NCBI GenBank assembly: GCA_964020155.1
Contig: OZ026567.1
Location: 1,966,430 to 2,030,429, forward strand
Origin: Chondrilla cf. caribensis
Lineage: Eukaryota; Porifera; Demospongiae; Chondrillida; Chondrillidae
Direction of reading: 5' to 3'
Length of the DNA: 64,000 nucleotides
In this document: positions 34,470 through 48,182 of the stretch, one piece after another
How the letters are laid out: every line of letters starts with the position of its first letter
Position numbering within the stretch: position 1 is the stretch's first letter
Notes under the pieces: model-generated
What the model saw: only the letters and a program-made list of their open reading frames with translations
What the model was told of the DNA's origin: nothing
Database searches by the model: none
Translations under genes and position numbers: made by a program

Positions 34470-35230
34470 CCTATAAGATACGTGCCAGCTATAGGGATAC
34501 TTTTGCTCAATTTTACCCTTCGCGTGGGCAGCCCGTGGTGACCAACAACAAATGTGAAAGTACCTGCTGGCCAAGAGGTCTGTAGCAACTCCATTGGAAT
34601 GTACATTCTGAAGTATATACGTTATATATACATTAATGTATGTATCATATGGACCACTGGGAGTTAATGTGACTGTTGACAAAACATATCTTGTTGGTCA
34701 CCACTAGGTCTGTACTACCTCCAGGAAGGTGTACATGCATCAATATTTGCACTATGTTGCATCACATGGACATCAGAGAGATCGTGGTGACCAGCAATAA
34801 AATCAATCATTTTGCTGGTCACCATAAGGCCTATAACACACCCAGGAGGGTGTGCATGCATCAGAAACTGTGTTTATTAGTTTGTTGCGGAGACTGGGTA
34901 ACCCGTGGTGACCAGTGACAAAATGTGAAAGTACCTAGCCAGTCACCAAGAGGTCTGTAGCAACTCCATTGGAATGTACATACAAAAGTATGTGAATTAA
35001 TTTATGCATCATAATATGAACATGTACACTTGTGAGCTTTTGTGTTTGTCAGCAAAACACATCTTGTTGGCCACCACTAGGTCTGTACCACCTCCAGGAA
35101 GGTGTACATGCACCAGAATCTGCATTGATAGGTTTGATATGGACACTGAGTAGCATGTGGTGGCCAGCAACAAAATGTGAAATTACCTGGCCAATTATCA
35201 CCAAGAGGTAATATCGTAATGTGCATACTG
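34470..35230. repeat. Diverged tandem repeat upstream of PAE2
   Basis: Blocks with GTGGTGACCAGCAACAAAAT, GGTCACCAAGAGGTCTGTAG and CACTAGGTCTGTACCACCTC recur about every 200-250 bases. The same array lies upstream of PAE3 at about 41300-41990, so it was carried by the duplication. No exon seen. Confidence 0.65.
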
Positions 35231-35526
35231 AAGCATATTATCATTAATTTTGTCATTCTTGTCATCACCTGCATGACCATGGCTGCCTTTCCAGTATATA
35301 GTCTATTTTGTATGCATTGATGGTCTGGGGGTGTGACTATAACTATTCGACTGTAGCATATGTATACATACATATCGTTACTTTCGAAAATTTGGACATG
35401 GTTCCCATTTCGAATTTAAATTCAAATCAAAATGTATACCTGTAGACTACTTCATTATACGCAAGAAAACACAATATAAAGCAATTTCTGTAAAAGCGGC
35501 CTAGGTACAGGAAAGGCATAAATGTT

Positions 35527-36386
35527 TTAGCAAGACTTATTACAAGGATAGGGACAGTCAACCAGGTGGAGAGCACTGTTCCCCTTGTACCAGCTGGCAA
35601 AGGATGCAGACATGGTAGTGTTGTTGACTTTGATGGAGGTCCACACATGATCACTCAGCGACATACAGTGCTGTAGACAGGACGGCAGGAACATACCACT
35701 AGTGGTGGAGGTCAGCACAGGCTTTGCAGCATCGAGAAACACCTGTACACAAAGTGTGCAACAAAGTTTATTGAATACATAGAAAAGCGGAATATGCAGA
35801 CATAAAATTTTCGCAGATGGCTCCACAAATTAATTCACAAATAAAAATTTTCATAGATGCTGGCCACGGTCATGTGATAGAACGAGAACACCCAATTTGC
35901 GGATTTTATTTATGCGGATGTTAGGCCAACTGCGAAATCCACAAAAATTTTTGTCCCACGAAAATTTCCCTCTATACAGTAGTCATAATTATGAACAAAC
36001 GCAGTTGTTGCTGTCAAACCATACAGCTTCATATCTTGGTGGTCCAACTTAAATGTGCGGGGGTGGGGGGCCACCACATAAAACACGAATGACTAGCAAG
36101 AGGTTGATGTCACTATTGCAATTTCTGGGTGACGCAGTACTGGTGTAGCCTGTGTGAGGTGACTCACATTTCTGTAGTTGTAGAAGGCTTCCTTCTCAGC
36201 TTCTGGACAATTGTCCGAACTTGTACAGTTTAACTGAAGAATGTTGGACAGCTGCCAGGTGTCGTAGGGAGAGTTCAAGACAAACAGAGGAGTCTTGATG
36301 TGAGGAAAGGTGTACTGGAGGAGGGAGATGGACACAAACAATTACATCCTGAACATAAAATGCATACAAATACAAATACATGTGGT

Positions 36387-36436
<50 letters not shown>

Positions 36437-39260
36437 GTATTTACTAATAATCTAGCCTCAATGTGAGTGTACAGTAGTACTTCCTTTGAGAGACCCCCTG
36501 GTGAAGAAACACTCCTCATACAAGACTTTCAGTCACCGATACATTCTACATAGCAAATACCCCTCACCAAAGACCACGTCTCATATGTGACCAGCAACCA
36601 CATATAGATCACTTTAAAAAAACAGCTCGAGAGAAGAGCCAAGTACAAATCTTTGTCTCTGGGGTCACAGTTGTGCTTCTAAACCATGCATCACCTCTTA
36701 GAGTCCTTTATAGTTCTTCCTCTATTTGAGCTGTACATTTGTACATGTGATTCCGCCCACTCAAAATGGTGTATGCTTTCATTACGATGTAACTATGTAA
36801 CGTTAAAATGATCAAATTGTTACAGCCAATGGTGACCGTTGCTGCACACACGTTTCCCTCTCCAACCCTTTGGACATCCACATCATAGCAGTGTTATGGT
36901 GGCCGTATACATAAATGTGGAGTTTATATGGGAGAGCATGGTGAATGTAGGGGAGACAGTTTACAGTCAATTCCAATTCATGTAACCACAATGTTTGCTC
37001 TGTTCAAAACTTGCCAGATCTCTCTATTATAATAAAGTAATTGACAAACAAGCTACATATGTACCTGTGCAAAGAAGCACATCCACTCTTGTCCAGGGTT
37101 AGCAGCTATACAATCAGAGTTCACTCCTCCAGAGCAGTTCTGCATGTTGTACACTATACAAGGGACAGTACACCTTTCATAGTACACATATTATGGTCAT
37201 ACACTGACATTAAAAGATATACTCTACACATCTACCTATACATGATATGATAAGGGTCCATTGATGTGTGAGTATTGAGTAAAGAGAGTTGTTGAGCATA
37301 ATCGCAGCCAATATTTAATAAAAACACAGGACGTTTCGATCTGTAGATGTTCATACAGCTGAAGAAGATCTACCGATTGTTAAAAATATTGGCTGTAATT
37401 ACAATCAACAACTCTCGTTACTCATCTATCTATAATATCATGATATGGCTAGAGATGTTGAACAGCTGGACAACTAAAACAAATTGTGATAAGAGAACAA
37501 TATACGTACATAAAGATCTACCAAGAACATGGAGAAGTGTTACAAATGTTGCATTTCATGAACTAACGTGTAGCTACATAGTAACATCTCACATGCTAGG
37601 GTGCAACTGAATGCCAACATGGATATACATAAGCAGGTACTGAGGCGGCCATTTTCAAAAAGTAATCTATTCAAAATGGTGAATTACTACTACAAAGAGG
37701 CTGAACGAGTTAATAATAGGTTTGGGTAAGCTATGGTTGACTGTATATTTTTGTGGAGGAGCCTTTCAAGCAAACACACGCAATACAATGAACATACAAG
37801 TGCCCCTTTATAACATACTCTGTACATAATACAGTGGAACCTCTCTATAAAGGACACATTGGGACCAGGTAATTTGTACACTGTAGAGAGGTTGTCCACT
37901 CTTTAGAGATAAAAATGTATTAGCACTATATTAGGAACATCTATTTTTATTGCCTTACAGAGTGCCCTTTGTAGGGAGTTATTTCTATGGTGTCCTTTAT
38001 TGAGTGAGTCCTTTAATAGACGTTCCACTGTATACACAAGTATGTATATACAGTATAGCATGCAGTAGACTATATGTGTGTGACAGTAAATCCTTGATAT
38101 ATACACACTCACATACTGTAATTTGTGGTAATGGTATCATTAACTAAGCATAGTACATTATTACGTGGCAGAATAGAAACTTCATAATCTGATGCTGTAT
38201 GCAGTTTACACAATACAAATGGGGAGTCTTACCATATTGGTAGAGAGGACGGATGTGGTTCTGTCCAGTCCAGTTCTTGGCATCAAGGAAGAACCTTGAA
38301 CAGGAGAGAATGAGAGAGTGAGAGAGTACTAGTGAGAGAGTACTAGTGAGAGAGTACCAGTGAGAGAGTACTAGTGAGAGAGTACTAGTGGGAGAGTACT
38401 AGTTCGAGAGTACCAGTGAGAGAGTACCAGTGAGAGAGTACCAGTGAGAGAGTACCAGTGAGAGAGTACTAGTGAGAGAGTACTAGTGAGAGAGTACCAG
38501 TGAGAGAGTACCAGTGAGGTGAGAGTAAAGCTACGTATAATATATAGGCAAGAACAGATTTCCACTGTGTGTGTGGGGGGGGGATAAAGTTTGAGCTAAA
38601 GCTTGAATATTGTAAAAAAAGTACAGCTTGAATATTGGAGGTAAACATACTCATTATGATATATCCATACAAATACATAATACACAAACTCACCCAGCAT
38701 CAGCGATTGCTTTAACATACACAGAGGAGGGGAGGAAGTTCCTCACATAATCAGCATGAAGGTAGGTGGCCAGTCCACCAGCTGAACGTAAGGGACAAAA
38801 GATACCAGGCATATGGACAATAAGTATAATCGTAGAACATTGCATGAAGGGAAGTATCCAATAGACACAGTTCAAAAGAAGACAAGAAGAAGGCATGCTT
38901 AGCACATTATTTGTGTTCAAGTCTGTATCAATCCACAAATCAAAGATGGAACCACACAAATATTCACGCTTGGTCCAGCTGAACTACATAAATATACTAA
39001 AATAGTATCAGTAACAGCCAGCATCAGACAGCAAATGCCTAATCAGCATGTAGATACACAGGCAGCAGGTTCACCAACTAAAACACCACAATAAACACAT
39101 AAGATAGTGTTCGTCATGACATAAGGCAAGAGAGCATCCTTAAGGCCTCCAGAAGCATGTTAGTGGTGATAGGCATGTTCAGCACATTGATACATCCGGC
39201 TGTACTAACTGATGAGGACAACTTACCCTCACATGTGCATATACACATGCTGCACGCAAG

Positions 39261-39327
<67 letters not shown>

Positions 39328-41097
39328 TGCTCACCAGAACAGCCAGTAACAATCACTTCTGAGGCACTCTTAATTCCTTTAGCAGCAAGATCATCCAAAA
39401 TAGCCTGAGTGACTCTTATTCCTCGGAAATAGATGGTAGTCCCACCATAGACAACAGGTTTGGTCCTGTACATGAGGACATGCATGACTTACTGAATACA
39501 CTGTAGTTGACTGTGTGAACGTGAAGTTGAGCTAGTGATTTCAGTCATAGTGACGCTAAATGTCATATCATCGCAATTATTTTGTGTTACACAAATGCTC
39601 AATATCGCTGAATGCTATTGGATACTCCAACCGTATATCAATGAGCCCCTATGAAATCACCATCACAGTGTCTGTTATACAGAGCTGCCTGCCAAGGTGG
39701 AGATAGAGTTGAACAAATTATCACTATTACAATCCAGGTGACTGGTTGATATGACAGGTGGCCAATTAAACATTTACTAATGTACGTACTTCCACTTCGG
39801 GGTGGAAGTGTGAATGCAGACATAACATATGGGTCTTATTGTAAGGCTGCTATCTTTGTAAGTCGACCCTATGTATGGCCTTGCAAACAATTAGAATGTC
39901 AACTTGAAGGTTTATCTGCTGAAAATGTACTGGCAGTTTAACCTGGAGTACACTCACACATTTCCAGCAAAAGATGCACCATCACAGTAGTTGAGAAAGG
40001 CTACATTCCAATCATAGAAGTCAGGGTTGGTCTCCTTGTTGGCTGACAACAAGCCTCCATATGAGGCAGTCTTCGGCCAGGTCTTGGAAGATCCCAATCT
40101 TGTCTTACTCCTCCCCACACACTCAGCTTCATTGTAGCACCACCCTCCGCCTTCAAAGTGAACAATCCACTTATCTGCACCACTTCCCGTTCCTGTGCAA
40201 ACAGATCAAATGAACACAATATATACTCAAGACCCTGTTGATTTGAGCAAGCCTGAGTGATACCAATTCTTAATGTACAATAAAACATTTAATCCTTAAT
40301 TACACACAACAAACTGCATTGTGCGTGTCACTTATTTGAATTACAGAACCAAGGGGTGGGTGTTGAAGGGGGCAATGCATGGGACAGGTTAGTGTACATC
40401 CTTTTTTCAAGGTCATCTTCTGAAGTTCACTTTATACTATTGCTGGTAGCCAATTTCCCCGTCAAATAGTGTAGAAGGTTTATTACAACATGAGAGGGAG
40501 AGGGGTGAGGGTGGAGTGTGGACTTAGCATGTAACAGCCCACAATATAGGGACATAAAGTGATCCCAGGACGTGTTAATCGCTGGACCACACCCTCCCAC
40601 GCCACACCCCTAACCGATTACATAATAAAGTCAACTTCTCCACTATGAAGAGCAGTACAAACGAATGCCAGAACTATGACGATGAAGTCATAAGCATCGA
40701 CTTTAAGCAATTCATCACCTTCTGCTCTAGAGCTAGGGGCTTACGTAGAATGATAGCAAATTATAATTCTATCCGCCGGATATTTCAATCGTGAAACTTG
40801 CATGGGATTCGTAGTCCTGTATACGGCAGTACAAACATCGTTCCCTCACCTTGTCTCAAGTAGTAACCTCCAGGGGTACCGTCCAAGCAAACAGCTCCCT
40901 GCAGGTGGAAACAAAGTGCAATGGTCAGACATTTTATCCAAGCAACAGGACAACATTGAATCGCGAAGTTGTAGAGTCTATGGTTTAAAGTACAGTTTTT
41001 GCTGAGCGGCTGTCTCTAATAGCACCAGGTTGGCTATCTGGGTGGTTGCTTGACAGACATAAACCGAAAGGACCACAAGCAGACAAACGCTCTTCAT
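35527..41097 (-). CDS. Pectin acetylesterase-like serine esterase, copy 3 (PAE3), possible splice defect
   Basis: Exons (minus): A 41097-40996, B 40898-40850, C 40192-39958, D 39465-39335, E 38781-38694, F 38294-38233, G 37153-37065, H 36314-36168, I 35742-35527. Exons B-I are intact with GCSAGG, NSPYDTWQ, SCLQHC and DCPYPCNKSC. The signal peptide matches PAE2. The exon A donor is damaged: where PAE2 reads CAAAAAGTATGTACTGTAC, PAE3 reads CAAAAACTGTAC, so seven bases including the GT are missing. The next GT would add two bases and break the frame. PAE3 may be mis-spliced or use another leader; otherwise its coding sequence looks functional. The stop is TAA here, TGA in PAE1 and PAE2. Confidence 0.8.
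35806..35982. mobile_element. Family 3-like MITE inserted in PAE3 intron H-I
   Basis: AAAATTTTCGCAGATGGCTC at the left and CACGAAAATTTCCCTCTATA at the right, next to CAGTAGTC. PAE2 lacks most of this block in the same intron, so it differs between two recent copies. Confidence 0.5.
37268..37425. mobile_element. Foldback element with Penelope-like tail motif, PAE3 copy
   Basis: Homologous to 29625-29808 but with part of the right arm lost after CTACCGATTGTTAAA. Confidence 0.45.
37832..38030. mobile_element. Pogo-like MITE, PAE3 copy
   Basis: Same ends and same intron position as 30489-30670 in PAE2, so the insertion predates the PAE2/PAE3 duplication. Confidence 0.75.
38305..38520. repeat. 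14-bp minisatellite in PAE3 intron E-F
   Basis: About 15 units of AGAGAGTACTAGTG/AGAGAGTACCAGTG, shorter than in PAE2. Confidence 0.95.
39264..39328. repeat. (CA)n abutting the exon D donor of PAE3
   Basis: About 30 CA units, the shortest version at this intron position among the four copies. Confidence 0.95.
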
Positions 41098-41299
41098 GGC
41101 TGAATCATAGACACTCTAAACTACTAAATCCGAAGCTAGCTATCGGTCACGCGATTAGAATCTCCGTATATTAATTCTGGGCTTTAGCATAGGGGGAACG
41201 AATACAGCCAGTATACTCTATTCTGACTTTGCATATCCTCGTATTCCTGTAAGATACTTGCCCAGCTATAGGGATACTTTTGCCATTTTTACCCTTCGC

Positions 41300-41990
41300 G
41301 TGGGCAGCCCGTGGTGACCAACAACAAAATTAATGTGAAATTACCTGGCCGGTCACCAAGTGGTCTGTAGCAACTCCATTGGGACGTACATTCTGAAGTA
41401 TATACGTTAATGTATGTATCATATGGACACTGGGGATCTAACGTGACTGTCGACAAAACACACCTTGTTGGTCACCACTAGGTCCGTACTACCTCCAGGA
41501 ATTTGTACATACATCAATATTTGCACTATGTTGCATCACATGGACAGTGATCGTGGTGACCAGCGATAAAATCTATCATTTTGCTGGTCACCATAAGGCC
41601 TATAACACACCCAGGAGGGTGTGCATGCATCAGAAACTGTGTTTATAAGTTTGTTGTGGAGACTGGGTAACCTGTGGTGACCAGTGACAAAATGTGAAAG
41701 TGCCTGGCCGGTAACCAAGAGGTCTGTAGCAACTCCATTGGAATGTACATACAAAAGTATATGAATTAATGTATGCATCATATGAACACTTATGAGCTTT
41801 TGTGTTCGTCAACAAAACACAACTTGTTGGTCACCACTAGGTCCGTACCACCTCCAGGAGGGTGTGCATGCACCAGAATCTGCATTGATAGGTTTGATAT
41901 GGACACTGAGTAGCCCGTGGTGGCCAGCAACAAAATGTGAAATTACCTGGCCAATCACCAAGAGGTATTATTGTAATGTGCATACTGAAG
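41300..41990. repeat. Diverged tandem repeat upstream of PAE3
   Basis: Counterpart of 34470-35230, with the same GGTCACCA/GTGGTGACCAG blocks and small deletions. Confidence 0.65.
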
Positions 41991-42292
41991 CATAATATCA
42001 TTTGTCATACTTGCCATCACCTGCATGACCATGGCTGCCTTTCATGTATACGTACATAGTCGATTTTGTATGTATGCATGCATGGTCTGGGGATGTGACC
42101 ATAATTATTCGACTGTAGCATATGTATACATATATATCATTACTTTCGAAAATTGGGACATGGTTCCCATTTCGAATTTAAATTCAAATCAAAATGTATA
42201 TACCTGTATACTACTTAATTATACACAAGCGAACACACAATATAAAGCAATTTCTGTAAAAGCGGCCTAGGTACAGGAAAGGCATAAATGTT

Positions 42293-45051
42293 TTAGCAAG
42301 ACTTATTACAAGGATAGGGACAGTCAACCAGGTGGAGAGCACTGTTCCCCTTGTACCAGCTGGCAAAGGCTGCAGACATGGTAGTGTTGTTGACTTTAGT
42401 GGAGGTCCAGGTGTGGTTGATTTTGGACATCACATGATGCAGACAGGACGGCAGGAACATACCACTAGTGGTGGAGGCCAGTACAGGTTTTGCAGCATCA
42501 AGAAACACCTGTACACAAAGTGTGCAACAAACTGTTATTGACAGTCAAGGCATGTTGAAATACAAACATCACCAAACTACAATAACTTAACATCACAGGG
42601 TACTATCGACAGAATGCAGTGATCACTGATTAACACAGTATTATTATAAGTACACATTGTCACTTAACATTGATAAGAGTTGACAGTTTGTATGTAACAT
42701 GGCTCAATAATCAAAAAGTTGTTTTTAGAAGTACATACATATGTTTCCCCATCCAAAATGTAAGGATTGATGACTCTAACATGAAAATCTTCTGAGTGTG
42801 GTCAGTTTTTAGCTGACTCACATTTCTGTAGTTGTAGAAGGCTTCCTTCTCAGCTTCTGGACAATTGTCCAAACTTTTACATTTGAACTGAAGAACATTG
42901 GACAGCTGCCATGTGTCGTAGGGAGAGTTCAGGACAAACAGAGGGGTCTTGATGTGAGGAAAGGTGTACTGGAGGAGGGAGATGGATACAAGCAACTATT
43001 GAGACTTCTTACACATTGTTACAATTCCTGGTCCTCTCCAATTTGAAACAAATTAACTTTATGAGTAATGACTGTACATATAATGTATACTACCTTCACA
43101 TGGACCGTTGGTATGGCTATTAGTCAATTATGAAATACATTAACTAGAACATAGTTTGTGACCAGTGCAATATCACGTATATACCAGTCAAACATTGTTA
43201 GTACATTAATTAATCAGAAAATTACAAGGAATTCAGAATGTATTGTGTGCATGTAGTTTGTATGTGATTTGCACATGCATGTATCTGGCAATTACAGTTG
43301 CGTTTCAATAAACGTCTGTAACTGTAATGTACATACTGTAGGTAAATGAAATACTTGGATTACCACAAGGAAGAGGCCCAGAAATCGAACTTACTAAGAG
43401 AAAAAAAATCTGATAAGTTTACCGTTTCAGACATTTAGTAACTGAGAATCACTCTGCATGTCTACATACTGGGTGATTGCCTATTAAATTCTAAGGATAT
43501 CAATATTTGTGATGTATTTCTACAGGACATTTTTGTACCAGACATGTTTTTAGCCGGCAAGAGTTGGGCATCTCTTGAATGCAGTACTGAATACAGTGTC
43601 AAAGTGAATCAACCCAACAGTTAACTGATACGAAAACACAACTATCACAGGACACTATCGTACCTGTGCAAAGAAGCACATCCACTCTTGTCCAGGGTTA
43701 GCAGCTATACAATCAGAGTTCACTCCTCCAGAGCAGTTCTGCATGTTGTACACTACACAAGGGACAGTACATGTCTGGATATATGTACGCCATACATAAC
43801 TTGGAACATACCCTCTTTATATCACCAAGGATGCATTAATACAGGAGGGTATAAGCATGTTGTACACTTATACACAGCTCACATTGCTAATACATATATG
43901 CACAGTAGACTGCAATCTAGTAAAAATTAAAATAGAGTACTGCACAAATGGTGAGTCCTACCATATTGGTAGAGAGGACGAATGTGGTTCTGTCCAGTCC
44001 AGTTCTTGGCATCAAGGAAGTACCTTTAACAAGAGAGAATGAGAGAGTGAGAGAGTACTAGTGAGAGAGTACCAGTGAGATGGTGCTAGTGAGAAAGTAC
44101 TAAAGGGAGAGTGAAAGAGTGAGATGAGAATAAGTTTGTTGGTTGGGACAGGTATTCCGTGTTGTGTATTATAAAATCATGATAGTACAGTGCAACTTTG
44201 GTTATCTGAACCCTGTGGGCCTTGGATCTTTAATAGTGTTTGATTATCTGAAAGGTTCAGATAACTGATTCAGAAGACAGATCTTAAAGAAACGGAGGTA
44301 CAGATTGACTATAATGCTATCCGTACAGGTATAAATATGCTACAGAAGTACACATTGTTAATGGCTGAGCATTGCTACATTGCTACAAAGTGACAAAGGA
44401 GTCAACACAAAGGTGGCTCACCCAGCATCAGCTAAAGCCTTAGCATACACAGAGGAGGGGAGGAAGTTCCTCACGTAATCAGCATGAAGGTAGGTGGCCA
44501 GTCCGCCAGCTGGAACAAGAGCAGAAACAGTCAAACTGATGTGTACTACCTTACATTTTTTACATAATTATAGTATCAGCAGCATCATTGATCAGCTATC
44601 ATATACTTGTTTTACTTCTTATTAATATGTATAATAATTCCAAACATATACAGTGAATATTCGAATTCGTTAATCCGATGCAATTGGTATGGACGAAATT
44701 TTGGCGGATTAATGATATGGTGGATTATACTGATCTTCTTTAGGATGTCTCCTTCCATTCGTCATGCAATTTGTAATTTTGCAATTTTAACAAATATTCA
44801 CTGTAAAACTTTAATAGTGAAGGGTCATCACTACCCCAGACACACCATGCTCACTCCACACCTCTCATTCAAACTGGGAAAAATGTAAATGTAAACCTGA
44901 ACTGAGGGGCACGCTCATACCAGTTACTGTATACACAAACAAACACACATGCAAACCACACATGTACGCACATACACAAAATCACAAATGTAGTGCAAAT
45001 GCCTGCCCCACAAACTCACATACGTATATACAAACAATAATTCTCACTCAT

Positions 45052-45125
<74 letters not shown>

Positions 45126-46397
45126 CGTCTCACCAGAAGTGCCAGTTATTATCACTTTTGAGGCATTCTTAAGTCCTTTCGCAGCAAGATCATCCAAAGC
45201 AGCTTGAAGAACACGTATACCTCGGAAATAGATGGTAGTTCCTCCATAATCAACGGGTTTGGTCCTGTATATACACACCAAATACAAAACATGACATTTA
45301 CCCACTAAATTTAAAACACATGTTCCAGTCCTTGACAAATTTGCATATTATGTGTAAATTAGTACACATACTGTAATATACGCATGTACGTATAATATTG
45401 ATTATATTATTAACACCTGGTCCTGTATATGTGGTATACATGCACACAAACTGACATTACGATATATCTTGTTCATGTACGTAAAGTGCCTAGCGGCACC
45501 TTAATTTCATACACTTCTCTAGCTGTAGTACACTCACACATTTCCAGCAAAAGATGCACCATCACAGTAGTTGACAAAGGCTAAATTCCAGTCATAGAAG
45601 TCAGGGTTGATCTCCTTTGTGGCTGACAACAAACCTTCATATGAGGCAGTCTTTGGCCAGGTCTTGGAAGATCCCAATCTTCCTCTACTCCTCTCCACAC
45701 ACTCAGCTTCATTGTAGCACCATCCTCCACCTTCCAACTCGATTATCCACTTGTCAGCACCATCTCCAGTTCCTGCGGTAGTAAGTGCAACCAGTGCTAT
45801 CAGACTTGGTTGTACCCACGACACAGAGACCGTACAAAACCATTGTTACAAACCACTACACACCCTTATATCATGAAATCAATCAGTTAGTAAGTCAGCA
45901 AGATCAGAGGAGTTCTGTGCATATCGATATCAGGGTGATTTGAGTTGGACAGGTTTAAGAGTAGACTTTTCGAGATCAAATCAGATGAGTTACACCCTCT
46001 CCTATCACATGCACTCCCATCCAGCTTAGGGGAAGGATCCTAGACATCCCAGATATCACCCCCGATCCGCTTTGAGATGGCCCTTTAGCACAACCTCGCT
46101 ACTCCAATGATACAGGAATGGTCAGTGCATGTGCATACGCAATCAAAGCTTAATATAACCACCGGTCCCTCACCCTGCCTGAAGTAGTAACCGCCAGGAG
46201 TACCGTCCAAGCAAACAGCTCCCTGCAAAGGTGCGGAAGAGTATTGCTGATCACGCTTCAACAAAATGTCATTCTTCGGTCAGGAAACGTACTTTTTGCT
46301 GTGCTGCTGTCTCTAACAGCACTAGGTTGGCTGTTTGGATGGATGCTCGACAGTGAAAAGCTGAAAGAAGGAACACCAGCAGATAAACGAGCTTCAT
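42293..46397 (-). CDS. Pectin acetylesterase-like serine esterase, copy 4 (PAE4)
   Basis: Exons (minus): A 46397-46293, B 46222-46174, C 45772-45538, D 45264-45134, E 44509-44422, F 44023-43962, G 43752-43664, H 42968-42822, I 42508-42293; 373 aa, phases continuous. Signal peptide MKLVYLLVFLLSAFHCRA. Motifs: ELEGGGWCYNEAEC, YCDGASFAGNV, NSPYDTWQ, DCPYPCNKSC. Two changes stand out. The nucleophile motif is GTSAGG rather than GCSAGG, with Ser kept. The catalytic-His region is SCLHHVMS, where the other copies have SCLHHC or SCLQHC, so a cysteine is lost in each place. These could be partners of one disulfide. The 3' flank of exon I is nearly identical to that of PAE3. Confidence 0.9.
44035..44130. 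repeat. 14-bp minisatellite in PAE4 intron E-F, short and decayed
   Basis: Four or five AGAGAGTACTAGTG-type units with drift, the shortest array of the four genes. Confidence 0.85.
45055..45123. repeat. (CA)n abutting the exon D donor of PAE4
   Basis: About 34 CA units; on the coding strand the donor GTGAGACGTTTT leads into (GT)n. Confidence 0.95.
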
Positions 46398-46599
46398 ATC
46401 GGCCCTACCGTGGTATGTACGTATCGTCAACACTTTATCTCCGTATATTAAGAATACGTAGTGTGCGGTTCAACCGTAGACTGATTATATGCAGCATAAT
46501 TTTGTACGACATGATGAATTGGTCAATGGCTACTCTTTTGTGCTTTAGTTTTACATAGAAGGGAGCTGGTATAGTCCACTATCTAAAGTGCTTTAGCAA

Positions 46600-47231
46600 G
46601 GCACGTGCACATTGCAAGAAATGGAGAGAGAGTCCATCAAGTGGAGAGCACTAATCCCTTTGTATCGGCTGGCAATTGCTGAGGACAGTGTTGTTATCAT
46701 TGACTTTGATGGAGGTCCAGGTGTGGTCATTGCTTGACATACAGTGTTGCAGACAGGACGGCAGGAACATACCACTAGTGGTGGAGGTCAGCACAGGCTT
46801 TGCAGCATCGAGAAATACCTGTACACAAAGTGATACAACAGTAACATCACTGAGTGCAGCCAGTTTGTATGTAAAGTGGTTCAGTAAGTAAGAAAAAATA
46901 TCATTAACAATCCACAATTGCTAGCAGATACAACAAGCCGAAATGTTGCCAATGCAGAAAATGTCTGGACGACAGAGTACGTACAAGTGTAGCCAGATCA
47001 AGGTGACTCACATTACTGTAGTTGTAGAAACACACACACACACACACACAAATGTGTATGTATGTGTATGCATGTAGCACTGTTGGGAATAAGCAACAAG
47101 TTTTATTGGAGTTACTTTGTCTTACGTCATATCAGGAAACATGTTAAGTACAGGAGTAACTGTTGTAGTCATCAAAAAGTACCGTAAACTACCCCTACAC
47201 ATTACACCGACGGACAAATACACTCACATGT

Positions 47232-47274
<43 letters not shown>

Positions 47275-47933
47275 TACGTACACCTCTGAATGATGGTAGG
47301 GCTCCCACAGATACAATAGACAACAGGTCTGGTCCTGTACGTATCAATACAAGCTTTATATTACAAAACTTACACTATCACAACAGATCCTTGTCAATCA
47401 AATTAGAGTAATCCATGTTAATGGGACATAATATAACAGTAACAGTAATTCCACTGTTGCATGATGTAAATGTACTCCCATAAGCATATTTACCTATATT
47501 AATATGTTGCACATTCTACATTTGATGAAAGTTCAGAGTCTATACAGCAGATTCCATTCCATGTACTAATAAATAATCACTGTGGGAAGTAACAGCCTGG
47601 TGGCATGTACACACATACCAAAAGTTCATTTGAACCCTATAGGATGTACGTAGCACTGGGAATGTAGCTGACGTATAAAAAGGACCACAGGAAGGAGTGT
47701 TGACACAGTATCACTCCATGTCACCTCACATGAGCCCTATACCTCAATCAATGCAAGTATACAATACATATGATACGACCAAAGAATAGGAACCTGAGCA
47801 TGTTGGTCTGTGTGTAGTTCATTTCATGCTACAAAGTGAAGTGGAGGACAAGTGGGGAATATAGAAGAGGTGGAAATGAATTAGATCATTCCTGCTGTCT
47901 CTGAGTACAAACTGCACACATGCATGCATGCAT

Positions 47934-48006
<73 letters not shown>

Positions 48007-48131
48007 GCTCACTTTGGCACAGGGGTCTCATAGATGGCTAATGGAATATTCCCGGTTAGTTTCAGCATTCAGCATCCACTGAGTGTCACTCTAGGGAACA
48101 GGTAACAAGCATACTGTAGCAACCACCCCAT

Positions 48132-48182
<51 letters not shown>

